Part shown: positions 1 through 6,191 of the stretch, piece after piece
Layout: each line of letters begins with the position of its first letter
Numbering within the stretch: the first letter of the stretch is position 1
Position numbers and translations under genes: made by a program
Notes under the pieces: generated by a model
Databases searched by the model: none
What the model saw: only the letters and a program-made list of their open reading frames with translations
Told to the model about the DNA's origin: nothing
Origin: Planctomycetaceae bacterium
Lineage (GTDB): Bacteria; Planctomycetota; Planctomycetia; Pirellulales; Pirellulaceae
Assembly (NCBI GenBank): GCA_007129635.1
Contig: SKVE01000492.1
Coordinates: forward strand, 1-6,191
Reading direction: 5' to 3'
Length of the DNA stretch: 6,191 nucleotides

Positions 1-7
1 GGGTCGG

Positions 8-64
8 GAGTCGTTTTCGGAGAAAGCGTGTACCCTATGGTTCGTCGTTGCCCGAAAACGACTC
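8..64. repeat. 13-bp perfect inverted repeat (hairpin-forming)
   Basis: GAGTCGTTTTCGG at 8-20 is exactly complementary to CCGAAAACGACTC at 52-64, leaving a 31-base loop. Past one G-G mismatch (7/65) the pairing continues for about five more positions (6/66 to 2/70, two of them G-T wobbles), so the stem may reach about 18 pairs. No T-run follows the 3' arm, so it is not a standard intrinsic terminator. It could be a dispersed intergenic hairpin, a binding site for a dimeric regulator, or part of the 3' end of an upstream transcript. Confidence 0.6.
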
Positions 65-275
65 GCGGCTATTCGCTCGATTGGTCAACAGGCTGCTCCT
101 GGACTTTTCTCTCGCTTGTCCTCCCGAAATCGCGAGATCTAGTTTTTTGTCGATGTCGCCGACTGGCCGACTTTTGCGATGATCTTATGGATGGAAAGAA
201 AAACAGGCTCCAAAGGAAACACCAAGAGACAGCGACAACCGAATTCAAACATCAATCTCCCCCCGGATACACATG

Positions 276-304
276 TTGACAATCGACTCCAGTGGTGTTT
301 TAAT
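276..304 (+). promoter_or_regulatory. Sigma-70-type promoter for the operon
   Basis: TTGACA at 276-281 matches the -35 consensus fully. After exactly 17 bases, TTTAAT at 299-304 matches the -10 consensus at five of six positions. Transcription would start near 311, giving a leader of about 100 bases before the kinase ATG at 413. It is the only strong hexamer pair I noticed in the non-coding stretch and it points into the operon. Planctomycete promoters are not always close to this consensus, so the call rests on the match and the position, not on any experiment. Confidence 0.6.
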
Positions 305-401
305 CGATGTTTCAATTGCTCGTGTTTCCCGTACGGATTGGCGACTGAGTCAGCAGAATTCGGAATGCGGGGTTTTTCGGATCGAAAACGCTGTTCGACC
401 T

Positions 402-406
402 GAGGG
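402..406 (+). promoter_or_regulatory. Weak ribosome binding site of the kinase gene
   Basis: GAGGG lies six bases before the ATG at 413. It is a modest match to the Shine-Dalgarno core. An in-frame TGA at 401-403 rules out any more upstream start, and the next in-frame Met (residue 91) would remove the glycine-rich loop and the catalytic lysine. The start at 413 is therefore well supported even though this site is weak. Confidence 0.5.
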
Positions 407-412
407 CGGATC

Positions 413-2371
413 ATGACTTGGCCGCAGGCGCCTGACTATGTCGAAGTTGTCCAAAACCTAGCGTTGGCTGTTCGCGATGAAGATCTGCAAAGAGCAATCG
501 TGATCAATAATTCCATAGGTTTACCTTCGACTCGCTGCGGCAGTTTCGCGACGGTGTTTCATCTGCGTAGCCCAGACCACAACGCTCAGTGGGCCCTGAA
601 ATGTTTCACCAGACAGGTTGCCGATCTTCGACGGCGTTATGACGCGATAGGCATCCATCTTAAGGGGCACGCCAATCTACCTTTTATGGTCGGTTTTCGG
701 TATCTTGAAGAGGGTATCTTGGTTCGTGGCCGTTGGTATTCTGTGCTGAAGATGGATTGGGTGGAAGGATTACGGCTGGACGATTTCTTGGATGACTGCC
801 TGAAAAAAGACAGCTTTCCAACTCGCCTGCAAACGCTCAGCCGGATGTGGGTACGTTTGGCGCGAATGCTCCGCGAGGCTCAGGTGGGGCACGGTGATTT
901 GCAGCATGGAAACGTGATTCTGGTTCCGCTCCCGGAAAGAAACGGTTTTCAGCTCAAATTGATCGACTACGACGGGATGTTCGTACCGGCTTTAGAAGAC
1001 CAGTCCCCGGGAGAGATCGGACATCCGGCGTTCCAGCATCCGCAGCGTTCGGTGGCGAACAATTACGGTGTGGAGGTGGATCAATTTTCCCATCTGCTAA
1101 TCTACTGGACGCTCCGTTGCTTAAGCATTGGTGGTCGCGAGTTATGGGAACGTTATCGAGGTGACGACCGGTTGCTGATCGACCAGCAGGATCTTCACGC
1201 CCCTGAGGGGTCCCGTGTATTACGCGAATTGTGGAAGTTCTCCGATCCCGACATTCAGAGTTTGACGGGGCATTTGATATTGGCTGTCAAATCGCCATTG
1301 GATCGAGTGCCGGCACTGAGTCAGTTGGTCACCCATTCGAAGATCGTACCGTTAAGCAGGCAACAGCAGCAGCAGATCGAGCGGTGGTTCCAAGGTCCCA
1401 CGATGATTCGCAACGGGCAATCGTCGCCCTCGGGTAGTGGCACGAACCCGATTCCAACGGACTCAGGGGCGGTGGCACCGACGGCACCGGCAGGGCGGCC
1501 ACGGCAGGGCGAGCGGCACCGGCGCCGTTCGCAGACGGCCGGACCGGCGCGAACCCACGAGCAGCGTTTGCTGGAATGGATCAAGACTGGTACGAAGCCC
1601 GCAGACCATTACGAACTGCTGGGACTGGCACGTTGCCATCCACGACGCGAGGATTTACTGGCTGCCGTGCGAGAATGCAATCGAGTGCTGCATGAATGCC
1701 AGAATCACCAGGACGCACAACGGGCGGACCGAGCGATTCGATTGCAGAGACAGGTCGCCGAGGCCTTGAACGTGTTCTCGGATGACAGCCGATGGCAGCA
1801 GTACAACGTGGAATTGGTCGAGCGGTGGCGGGATCAGTATGCGGCAAAGCACGGCCGCGACCCGGCGCACTGGCGGCCCGAGGGGCTCCGGCGCTGGTTG
1901 GCGATTCGGATGGTCCATCCGGCTCGACTGGACGAGATCGCCGGTTGGATGCAGCAGCCCAGCAAGACGGAAGAACCGCCGCCAGCGGACGAACCGGCAA
2001 AGCCGGATGCCGGTCCGGCTCGACCGACCAGTTTCCGGAACACGGCCTTTCCCAGGGATAAGACCGTTCGGGGACCCAAGAAACGGTCTGGTGCGAAACG
2101 CACACGTTCCCATCGTAAGTCGTCGGCGGATGTGGCGAGCGATGGATCGGAGCACGCACCAAGCTCAACTCCCAGGCCAGTTGCGCCAACCGGCTCGTAT
2201 CCTGTGCCCGGGCAACGGCCACCGCCGGCACGCATGCTTCCTCGAGCGTCTGCTGGCCGGTCGAAGCAGGCTGGTGGCGGGTGGATCTGGTGGATGGTGG
2301 GATCGGTGGCGGTTTCGATACTGCTGGGGATCCTGGCGGCGCTGGGGCTGTTGGCTTGGTTATTCTGGTAG
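413..2371 (+). CDS. Tail-anchored protein kinase with degenerate J-like domain
   Basis: This 652-residue protein has three parts. Residues about 36-310 form a protein-kinase fold. Visible motifs are a glycine-loop-like GSFATV (43-48), the ATP-binding lysine in ALK (K63), a catalytic loop HGDLQHGN (160-167; D162 catalytic, N167 metal-binding), DYDG in place of DFG (185-188) and a GHPAFQHP activation-segment end (203-210). The key residues are present, so it is probably active, on an unknown substrate. A Pro/Ala/Arg linker follows. Residues about 395-466 (HYELLGLA ... ALNVFSDDSRWQQYN) resemble the first and last helices of a DnaJ J-domain but lack the HPD tripeptide, so Hsp70 stimulation is unlikely. 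After a second basic, proline-rich linker, residues 624-650 form a hydrophobic helix ending two residues before the stop. That makes a C-terminal membrane anchor, with the kinase on the cytoplasmic side. It is first in the operon. The specific kinase subfamily is unknown to me. Confidence 0.88.
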   Translation: MTWPQAPDYVEVVQNLALAVRDEDLQRAIVINNSIGLPSTRCGSFATVFHLRSPDHNAQWALKCFTRQVADLRRRYDAIGIHLKGHANLPFMVGFRYLEEGILVRGRWYSVLKMDWVEGLRLDDFLDDCLKKDSFPTRLQTLSRMWVRLARMLREAQVGHGDLQHGNVILVPLPERNGFQLKLIDYDGMFVPALEDQSPGEIGHPAFQHPQRSVANNYGVEVDQFSHLLIYWTLRCLSIGGRELWERYRGDDRLLIDQQDLHAPEGSRVLRELWKFSDPDIQSLTGHLILAVKSPLDRVPALSQLVTHSKIVPLSRQQQQQIERWFQGPTMIRNGQSSPSGSGTNPIPTDSGAVAPTAPAGRPRQGERHRRRSQTAGPARTHEQRLLEWIKTGTKPADHYELLGLARCHPRREDLLAAVRECNRVLHECQNHQDAQRADRAIRLQRQVAEALNVFSDDSRWQQYNVELVERWRDQYAAKHGRDPAHWRPEGLRRWLAIRMVHPARLDEIAGWMQQPSKTEEPPPADEPAKPDAGPARPTSFRNTAFPRDKTVRGPKKRSGAKRTRSHRKSSADVASDGSEHAPSSTPRPVAPTGSYPVPGQRPPPARMLPRASAGRSKQAGGGWIWWMVGSVAVSILLGILAALGLLAWLFW

Positions 2372-2384
2372 AAGTCTTCATGGC

Positions 2385-2390
2385 GAGGAG
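2385..2390 (+). promoter_or_regulatory. Shine-Dalgarno site that sets the GTPase start
   Basis: GAGGAG sits seven bases before the ATG at 2398, an ideal arrangement. The other in-frame starts are GTG at 2281, which would overlap the kinase membrane-anchor codons by 91 bases, and ATG at 2380, which has no good site before it. I therefore choose 2398. It lies 26 bases after the kinase stop, which fits translational coupling. Confidence 0.7.
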
Positions 2391-2397
2391 CGACAAC

Positions 2398-3765
2398 ATG
2401 GCTGCTGGCGGGAAAAAACTTGGCGTTCCCTTGCGTCCCCGGATCACCTGTCCGCACTGCTGGAAGGAATTCCCGCCTCACGAACTGCTGTGGATCGCGG
2501 CACATTCGGAACTGCGAGGCGACCCGCGGCTGGGCCAGGACGAGCAGATCCGGTTCTTGCCATCGCGGTTCACAGCCGATGGCAAGGCGATCGATGTACA
2601 GGGCGAGACCTGCAAGGATCTGGCCTGCCCGCACTGCCACCTGTCGGTCGCCTGGGCGCTGCTGGAGACCCAGCCTTTGTTCCTGTCGATCCTGGGCGCC
2701 CCGGGCTCGGGCAAATCGTATTTCCTGGCATCGATGACTTGGCAGTTGCGGCAGACCCTGCGGGACCGCTTCGCGGTCAACTTCACCGATGCCGATCCCT
2801 TGAATAACCAAGTGCTCAGCGAATACGAGGAGCGTCTGTTCTTGAACCCGCAGGAGGATCAGTTGGTTTATCTGCCGAAGACGGAGATGGAAGGCCAGTT
2901 GTACCAGTCGGTGGTCTACGGCGAGCGTCGGATCTGGTACCCGCGGCCCTTCGTATTCTCGCTCCAGCCTCTGGAGGGCCACATCGATTACGACAAACGC
3001 CGGTTGTTGAGCCGCACGCTGTGCTTATACGACAATGCGGGGGAACATTTCTTGCCGGGCGGCGAAACGTCGAACAGCCCCTCGAAGCACCTGGCGTTGT
3101 CCGAGGTCTTGTTCTTCCTGTTCGACCCCACGCAGCACCCCAAATTCCGTGCCCGCTGCAAAGGGCACAGCTCCGACCCACAGATGGGCGAGCATGGCTG
3201 GAGCCACCGGCAGGATCAGGTTCTGCTGGAAGCAGCCAACAGGATCCGAACACACAGCGGTGCTTCGTCCAGCGACAAGCTTCGCCAACCCCTGGTGGTG
3301 ATCGTCACCAAATACGACGCCTGGCGCTCGCTCGCGCCGAATCTGCAACTCGATTTGAATCAAGTCGTCCGGCGAGCTGGGAAGACCATGTCGGCTCTGG
3401 ACAGCCGCGTATTACAGGCCGTGTCGGACACCGTCCGCCAATTGTTGAACAAATATGCCCGCGAGTTGGTCACGGCGGCCGAAGGATTTGCGGAGGAGGT
3501 CTTTTATATTCCGGTCAGCGCCCTGGGGCGGGGGCCGGAGATCATCGACAGCAGCGGCATGTTGGGAGTCCGGCCTCGCGATATCCAGCCCATCTGGTCG
3601 GAGGTCCCGTTGCTGTTCGCCCTGAATCGCTGCACCAAGGGCCTGATTCGCGTCGGGACATCGCGTTCGGGGCCATCTGCCGCCGACCAGGAATCGGACG
3701 CTCCAGAAAGCCCCGATCAAGACCAGGCGAACGTCTTTCCCCGGCTAAAGGAGACGGGTACATGA
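2398..3765 (+). CDS. Zinc-ribbon P-loop GTPase (DO-GTPase-like)
   Basis: This is a predicted soluble GTP-binding switch protein of 455 residues. An N-terminal metal-binding module uses two CPHC knuckles (C18/C21 and C77/C80) with an unusually long segment of about 55 residues between them. A complete G domain follows: Walker A/G1 GAPGSGKS (100-107), switch II/G3 DNAG (212-215) after a hydrophobic strand, G4 TKYD (304-307) after the strand LVVIV, and a G5-like VSAL (373-376). TKYD indicates specificity for guanine. Insertions between G1 and G3 make the domain larger than a Ras-type GTPase. The last 35 residues or so are polar and probably disordered. There is no membrane segment. It resembles the GTPases I recall as DO-GTPase, found beside GAP1 proteins in conflict systems, and the GAP1-like neighbour supports that; the exact family name is less certain than the GTPase call. 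The stop overlaps the next start as ATGA, so the two products are probably made in matched amounts and interact. Confidence 0.87.
   Translation: MAAGGKKLGVPLRPRITCPHCWKEFPPHELLWIAAHSELRGDPRLGQDEQIRFLPSRFTADGKAIDVQGETCKDLACPHCHLSVAWALLETQPLFLSILGAPGSGKSYFLASMTWQLRQTLRDRFAVNFTDADPLNNQVLSEYEERLFLNPQEDQLVYLPKTEMEGQLYQSVVYGERRIWYPRPFVFSLQPLEGHIDYDKRRLLSRTLCLYDNAGEHFLPGGETSNSPSKHLALSEVLFFLFDPTQHPKFRARCKGHSSDPQMGEHGWSHRQDQVLLEAANRIRTHSGASSSDKLRQPLVVIVTKYDAWRSLAPNLQLDLNQVVRRAGKTMSALDSRVLQAVSDTVRQLLNKYARELVTAAEGFAEEVFYIPVSALGRGPEIIDSSGMLGVRPRDIQPIWSEVPLLFALNRCTKGLIRVGTSRSGPSAADQESDAPESPDQDQANVFPRLKETGT
3747..3753 (+). promoter_or_regulatory. Shine-Dalgarno site of the GAP1-like gene
   Basis: AAAGGAG, inside the last codons of the GTPase gene, ends eight bases before the ATG at 3762. 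With the ATGA overlap at 3762-3765 this fixes the start of the third gene and indicates stop-start translational coupling. Confidence 0.75.
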
Positions 3766-6191
3766 GTCACGATCTTGTGTATACTTCCGCACCGCAGGGC
3801 TTGAAGCCGGGCAGTCGCGGTTTCTGTACGGTGGCCAGCACCGCAGGCATGGCGAAGAACCTGACCGAGCGATTGGAATCGTTCAGCGGATACCGTCATG
3901 CGTTCATGGCCCATGAAGCCGGTGGCAGCCAGAACCCGGTCAACTACGCTCATTATCACACCACGGTCGGCGGTCGGAAGTACCACATCCTGTCCCGCAT
4001 CGCGGATGCCGGTCTGGATTACACCCAGCGCAGCAACAAACTGGCGCATCACGTGGCCTTGGAGCCCAGCGAAGTGGCTGCGGCGCCCGGCGGGCCGGCG
4101 TGGGTGATGGCAGACGACGGGTTCTTCGTCGACCGTTGGGACGGCCAGGTCCGCACGCTGGCCTCCGGCAGCCAACCGGTGCGCAGCGACCGGCCGGCGG
4201 GGGTCTGCCGGCGCTGGAAGGAATTGACCGGCGACGCCGGGTGGGGCGGCGTGCTGGCCGAATCCGGGTTGCGCAAGGGCGGTGTGATGTCGGTGATCTT
4301 CCCCGCCGGAACGCCCGCCTTGGAGCTGGTCGTCGAGTCGTTAGCGCTGGTGCCGCCGGAGCGCCGTTGGCAGGTCACGTTCAGCACTTATTTCACCAAG
4401 GCCCCGGCCGGAGTCGATTGCCAGTGGCGATTCCTGCTGGACGGCACGCCCGAGGCCACAGCGCTGCGGCGCGACGTGCGGGCGACGGTGATCGATCTTT
4501 GCCAGTCGCTGGGCCAGGCCCGGGGCGGCGATCTGGTCGAATTGGCTCGGACGGGCGTGCTCACCAAACGCAGCGAGTCCCTCGGCGCAGCCCCGGCCCA
4601 GCGAGTCGCCGCCGCGCCGCCACGCATGCCATCCGGTCCACCGGCTCGCGGCGGCGCAACGGACGATGTGCGTCTGGCTCCTCCGGTGCTTCCGCCTCCG
4701 ACGGTTGCTGACAGTCCCGTTCCGGCTCCCGATTGGCTGTCGTCCAGCCGAGCTGCCTCGAGTCGCTGGCTGCTGTTCGGCGCGGGAGCCATATCGTTGA
4801 TCGCCATGGGACTCGTCATGGGCGCCGTATTATTCAGCGGTCGTGAAACCGTGCCCCCCGTCGAAATCGCAGAAGCTCCGCTAACGCCGGAACCGTTGGA
4901 GATTCTACCCGAAGAAGACGAAGAGGATCCAATCGATCCGGAGCCAACGGAAGAAGAGCCGCCCGAGGACATGCCTGATTTGCCCGAGGTCGACGTGGAA
5001 CCGAAACCGGAGGCAACCGAACCTGATGAACCCGAGGAAGAACAGCCACCGCCGGATCCTTTCGCTGATATCCGCGCCCGCCAGAATCGCCTGCGTCTGC
5101 CGCCGCTGACGATCACCGAGGGAGTGGGGACTTTCGCAAACACGCGTCTCAACAGGGAAGTGGTAGAGCTGGCAAAAATCGATGTCAATGAAAACACCGA
5201 CTTGGACCTGAAGTTAGGTGGCAGCGAGTTCCAGCCGCGGCGGGACCAGGACGAGTTCGCTATCAGGATTGAGGATAAGGGCAGCAAACGCCGCTGGGTA
5301 GTCACGACGGAGAGCCCCACTGCTGTAGACGGTATATCAGAGATTAGAGATGTCGCGACGTTTGCACTGCAAGACAGTACGTTGCGTTTCCACTGGCAAA
5401 CCACGGAACCGCCTTTCCGCCTCGCATTTTGCACGCTGACGCTGACCGCCTACAACCATTCCGAAACCAGTCATTTCGAATGGGTGTCCGACCCGGTACC
5501 CAGCATCCAACTGAAAAATGAGGCGTCAGCGCGGTACGATTTGCCGGGCATCTCCCGGTTTTCCTTGCGGCCCGATGACGAAGTGTCCCTGGAACTGAAA
5601 TTCTCGGGGATGTCCGGCGCACGTTTTGCCGAGAACCGAACCGGCTTGACCTTGCATCAGAATCAAACGGCGATCCGCATCCCGCTGAAGTCCTACTATG
5701 CAAGAACTAAGAATCCAGACGTATCGGTGCTCCTGAGTCTGAATCGCGAAGAGGATACAGATTCCATCCAAGCGATCTGGATCGGCAGCACGCTTATTGG
5801 CCACGCACCGGTCATGGAGCAAACACAGCAAGTCGTGGGTGCACAGTGGAAAAGAGAGCATTGGAAAATACGCGAGAAGAGAATTGCCTTGAGTGATGAG
5901 TCCGTCGAAAACCTCTGGAAAACCCGAAACAAGCGTGAGGAAGGGTTGCGCACGTTCACGACTAACGCGCGCACGGGATACCCGCGCATTACCCGTTGGC
6001 GCGAGGTTCCGTCGGAACTGCGACGTTCCGTCGTTGGAAGATATGCGGAATTGGAAGCAGAAATTCGCCCGATTGAAGACGGTCTTAAGCATCTTGCTAA
6101 CGAATTGAAAGAACTGGAAAAACCAGGGTCAAGAAGACGACAACAAGAGTTGACTGTAGACGTGGAAACGTTGAAAGATGAGAACCGGCAA
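3762..6191 (+). CDS. GAP1-N2-like transmembrane protein, 3' end cut by window
   Basis: This frame is open for 810 codons to the last base, so the C-terminus is missing. The N-terminal 140 or so residues carry features I recognise from GTPase-associated protein 1 (GAP1-N2): YTSAPQGLKPGSRGFCTVA near the start (7-25) and RSNKLAHHVAL (90-100). Residues about 155-265, including RRWQVTFSTYFTK (201-213), fit the GAP1-M region. A proline-rich linker leads to one transmembrane helix (336-358), with arginines before it (R330, R335) and acidic residues after it, which predicts N-terminus inside and C-terminus outside. Residues 359-432 are an acidic Pro/Glu/Asp spacer. Residues about 445-690 look beta-rich and I cannot assign them; residues from about 763 onward are charged, helical and probably coiled coil. 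No signal peptide or catalytic motif is visible. A role as sensor or scaffold for the adjacent GTPase is inferred from gene overlap and family context. Confidence 0.82.
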   Translation, partial: MSHDLVYTSAPQGLKPGSRGFCTVASTAGMAKNLTERLESFSGYRHAFMAHEAGGSQNPVNYAHYHTTVGGRKYHILSRIADAGLDYTQRSNKLAHHVALEPSEVAAAPGGPAWVMADDGFFVDRWDGQVRTLASGSQPVRSDRPAGVCRRWKELTGDAGWGGVLAESGLRKGGVMSVIFPAGTPALELVVESLALVPPERRWQVTFSTYFTKAPAGVDCQWRFLLDGTPEATALRRDVRATVIDLCQSLGQARGGDLVELARTGVLTKRSESLGAAPAQRVAAAPPRMPSGPPARGGATDDVRLAPPVLPPPTVADSPVPAPDWLSSSRAASSRWLLFGAGAISLIAMGLVMGAVLFSGRETVPPVEIAEAPLTPEPLEILPEEDEEDPIDPEPTEEEPPEDMPDLPEVDVEPKPEATEPDEPEEEQPPPDPFADIRARQNRLRLPPLTITEGVGTFANTRLNREVVELAKIDVNENTDLDLKLGGSEFQPRRDQDEFAIRIEDKGSKRRWVVTTESPTAVDGISEIRDVATFALQDSTLRFHWQTTEPPFRLAFCTLTLTAYNHSETSHFEWVSDPVPSIQLKNEASARYDLPGISRFSLRPDDEVSLELKFSGMSGARFAENRTGLTLHQNQTAIRIPLKSYYARTKNPDVSVLLSLNREEDTDSIQAIWIGSTLIGHAPVMEQTQQVVGAQWKREHWKIREKRIALSDESVENLWKTRNKREEGLRTFTTNARTGYPRITRWREVPSELRRSVVGRYAELEAEIRPIEDGLKHLANELKELEKPGSRRRQQELTVDVETLKDENRQ

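Larger units (their letters stand above)
1..412. other. Upstream region without a convincing gene
   Basis: This stretch separates whatever lies to the left from the kinase gene. On the + strand a reading frame is open from the window edge to a stop at 277-279. Its translation is rich in Cys, Arg, Ser and Trp with no recognisable motif, and it ends inside the predicted promoter, so I do not call it a gene, although the tail of an upstream gene cannot be excluded. A 91-codon minus-strand frame (139-414) is equally featureless. The visible contents are a long inverted repeat at 8-64, a promoter-like pair of hexamers at 276-304 and a probable leader up to the kinase start at 413. The composition looks more AT-rich than the genes downstream, which fits intergenic DNA. 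I see no tRNA, insertion sequence or CRISPR repeat here. Confidence 0.6.

Noticed and set aside
28..279. Open frame of 83 codons on the + strand, open back to the window edge
   Set aside because: There is no motif, the composition is unnatural (Cys, Arg and Trp rich), there is no ribosome binding site, and the end overlaps the predicted -35 hexamer.
374..388. Small hairpin TTTTCG-GAT-CGAAAA before the kinase start
   Set aside because: A 6-bp AT-containing stem with a 3-base loop is too weak and too common to call a riboswitch or attenuator.
139..414. Minus-strand frame of 91 codons opposite the leader
   Set aside because: Its sequence matches nothing I know and it runs against the promoter and leader of the operon.
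1782..2807. Plus-strand frame of 341 codons
   Set aside because: It overlaps two genes with clear motifs in other frames, and its own translation is Arg/Gly/Trp rich without domains.
1834..2982. Minus-strand frame of 382 codons
   Set aside because: It lies antisense across the end of the kinase gene and the start of the GTPase gene. Its translation is low-complexity Arg/Pro/Gly typical of a GC-rich shadow frame.
4100..4711. Plus-strand frame of 203 codons inside the GAP1-like gene
   Set aside because: Its Arg/Gly-rich translation has no motif, and the gene in the overlapping frame shows GAP1 signatures and remains open throughout.
4388..5434. Minus-strand frame of 348 codons with a long Ser/Gly tract
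   Set aside because: It is the antisense shadow of the GAP1-like gene; the Ser/Gly tract is the complement of the Pro/Glu/Asp spacer codons.
413..6191. CRISPR array, insertion sequence, tRNA or attachment site
   Set aside because: I saw no direct-repeat array, transposase motif, cloverleaf or terminal repeats within the operon.

Overview
The window is 6.2 kb of bacterial DNA carrying one co-directional three-gene operon on the + strand, preceded by about 410 bases without a convincing gene. Several things suggest a planctomycete, probably a Pirellula/Rhodopirellula-like one. GC is moderate to high and uneven. The proteins are long and multidomain, with Pro/Ala/Arg- or Pro/Glu-rich linkers. 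Two protein families here are ones I associate with that phylum: a degenerate J-like domain fused to a kinase, and a GAP1-N2-type protein. The assignment is inferred from family resemblance and style; there is no rRNA or other marker gene in the window.

Layout. Bases 1-412 hold a 13-bp perfect inverted repeat near the left edge, a near-consensus sigma-70-type promoter at 276-304 and a predicted leader of about 100 bases. Bases 413-2371 encode a 652-residue protein-kinase-fold protein with a C-terminal membrane anchor. Bases 2398-3765 encode a 455-residue zinc-ribbon GTPase. From 3762 to the window end runs a GAP1-N2-like membrane protein, open for 810 codons with no stop, so it is cut by the window edge. 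The gaps are 26 bases between genes 1 and 2 and a 4-base ATGA overlap between genes 2 and 3. Genes 2 and 3 each have a good Shine-Dalgarno sequence, so the three are almost certainly co-transcribed and translationally linked.

Working model (inference). The outer two proteins are membrane-anchored and the middle one is soluble. The kinase catalytic motifs are intact, as are all the main GTPase motifs. The third protein has an N-terminal GAP1-like region, one transmembrane helix, a long acidic proline-rich linker, and a beta-rich then coiled-coil region that charge bias places outside the cytoplasm. Together they look like a membrane signalling or defence module: an outer-facing sensor passing a signal to a GTPase switch, with a kinase as regulator or output. 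From memory, GAP1 and DO-GTPase families were described in comparative-genomic work on NTP-dependent bacterial conflict systems. This particular kinase + GTPase + transmembrane GAP1 set is the most interesting content of the window. No classical toxic effector (nuclease, TIR, protease, pore) is visible, so any such component would lie downstream of 6191 or in the unassigned C-terminal region.
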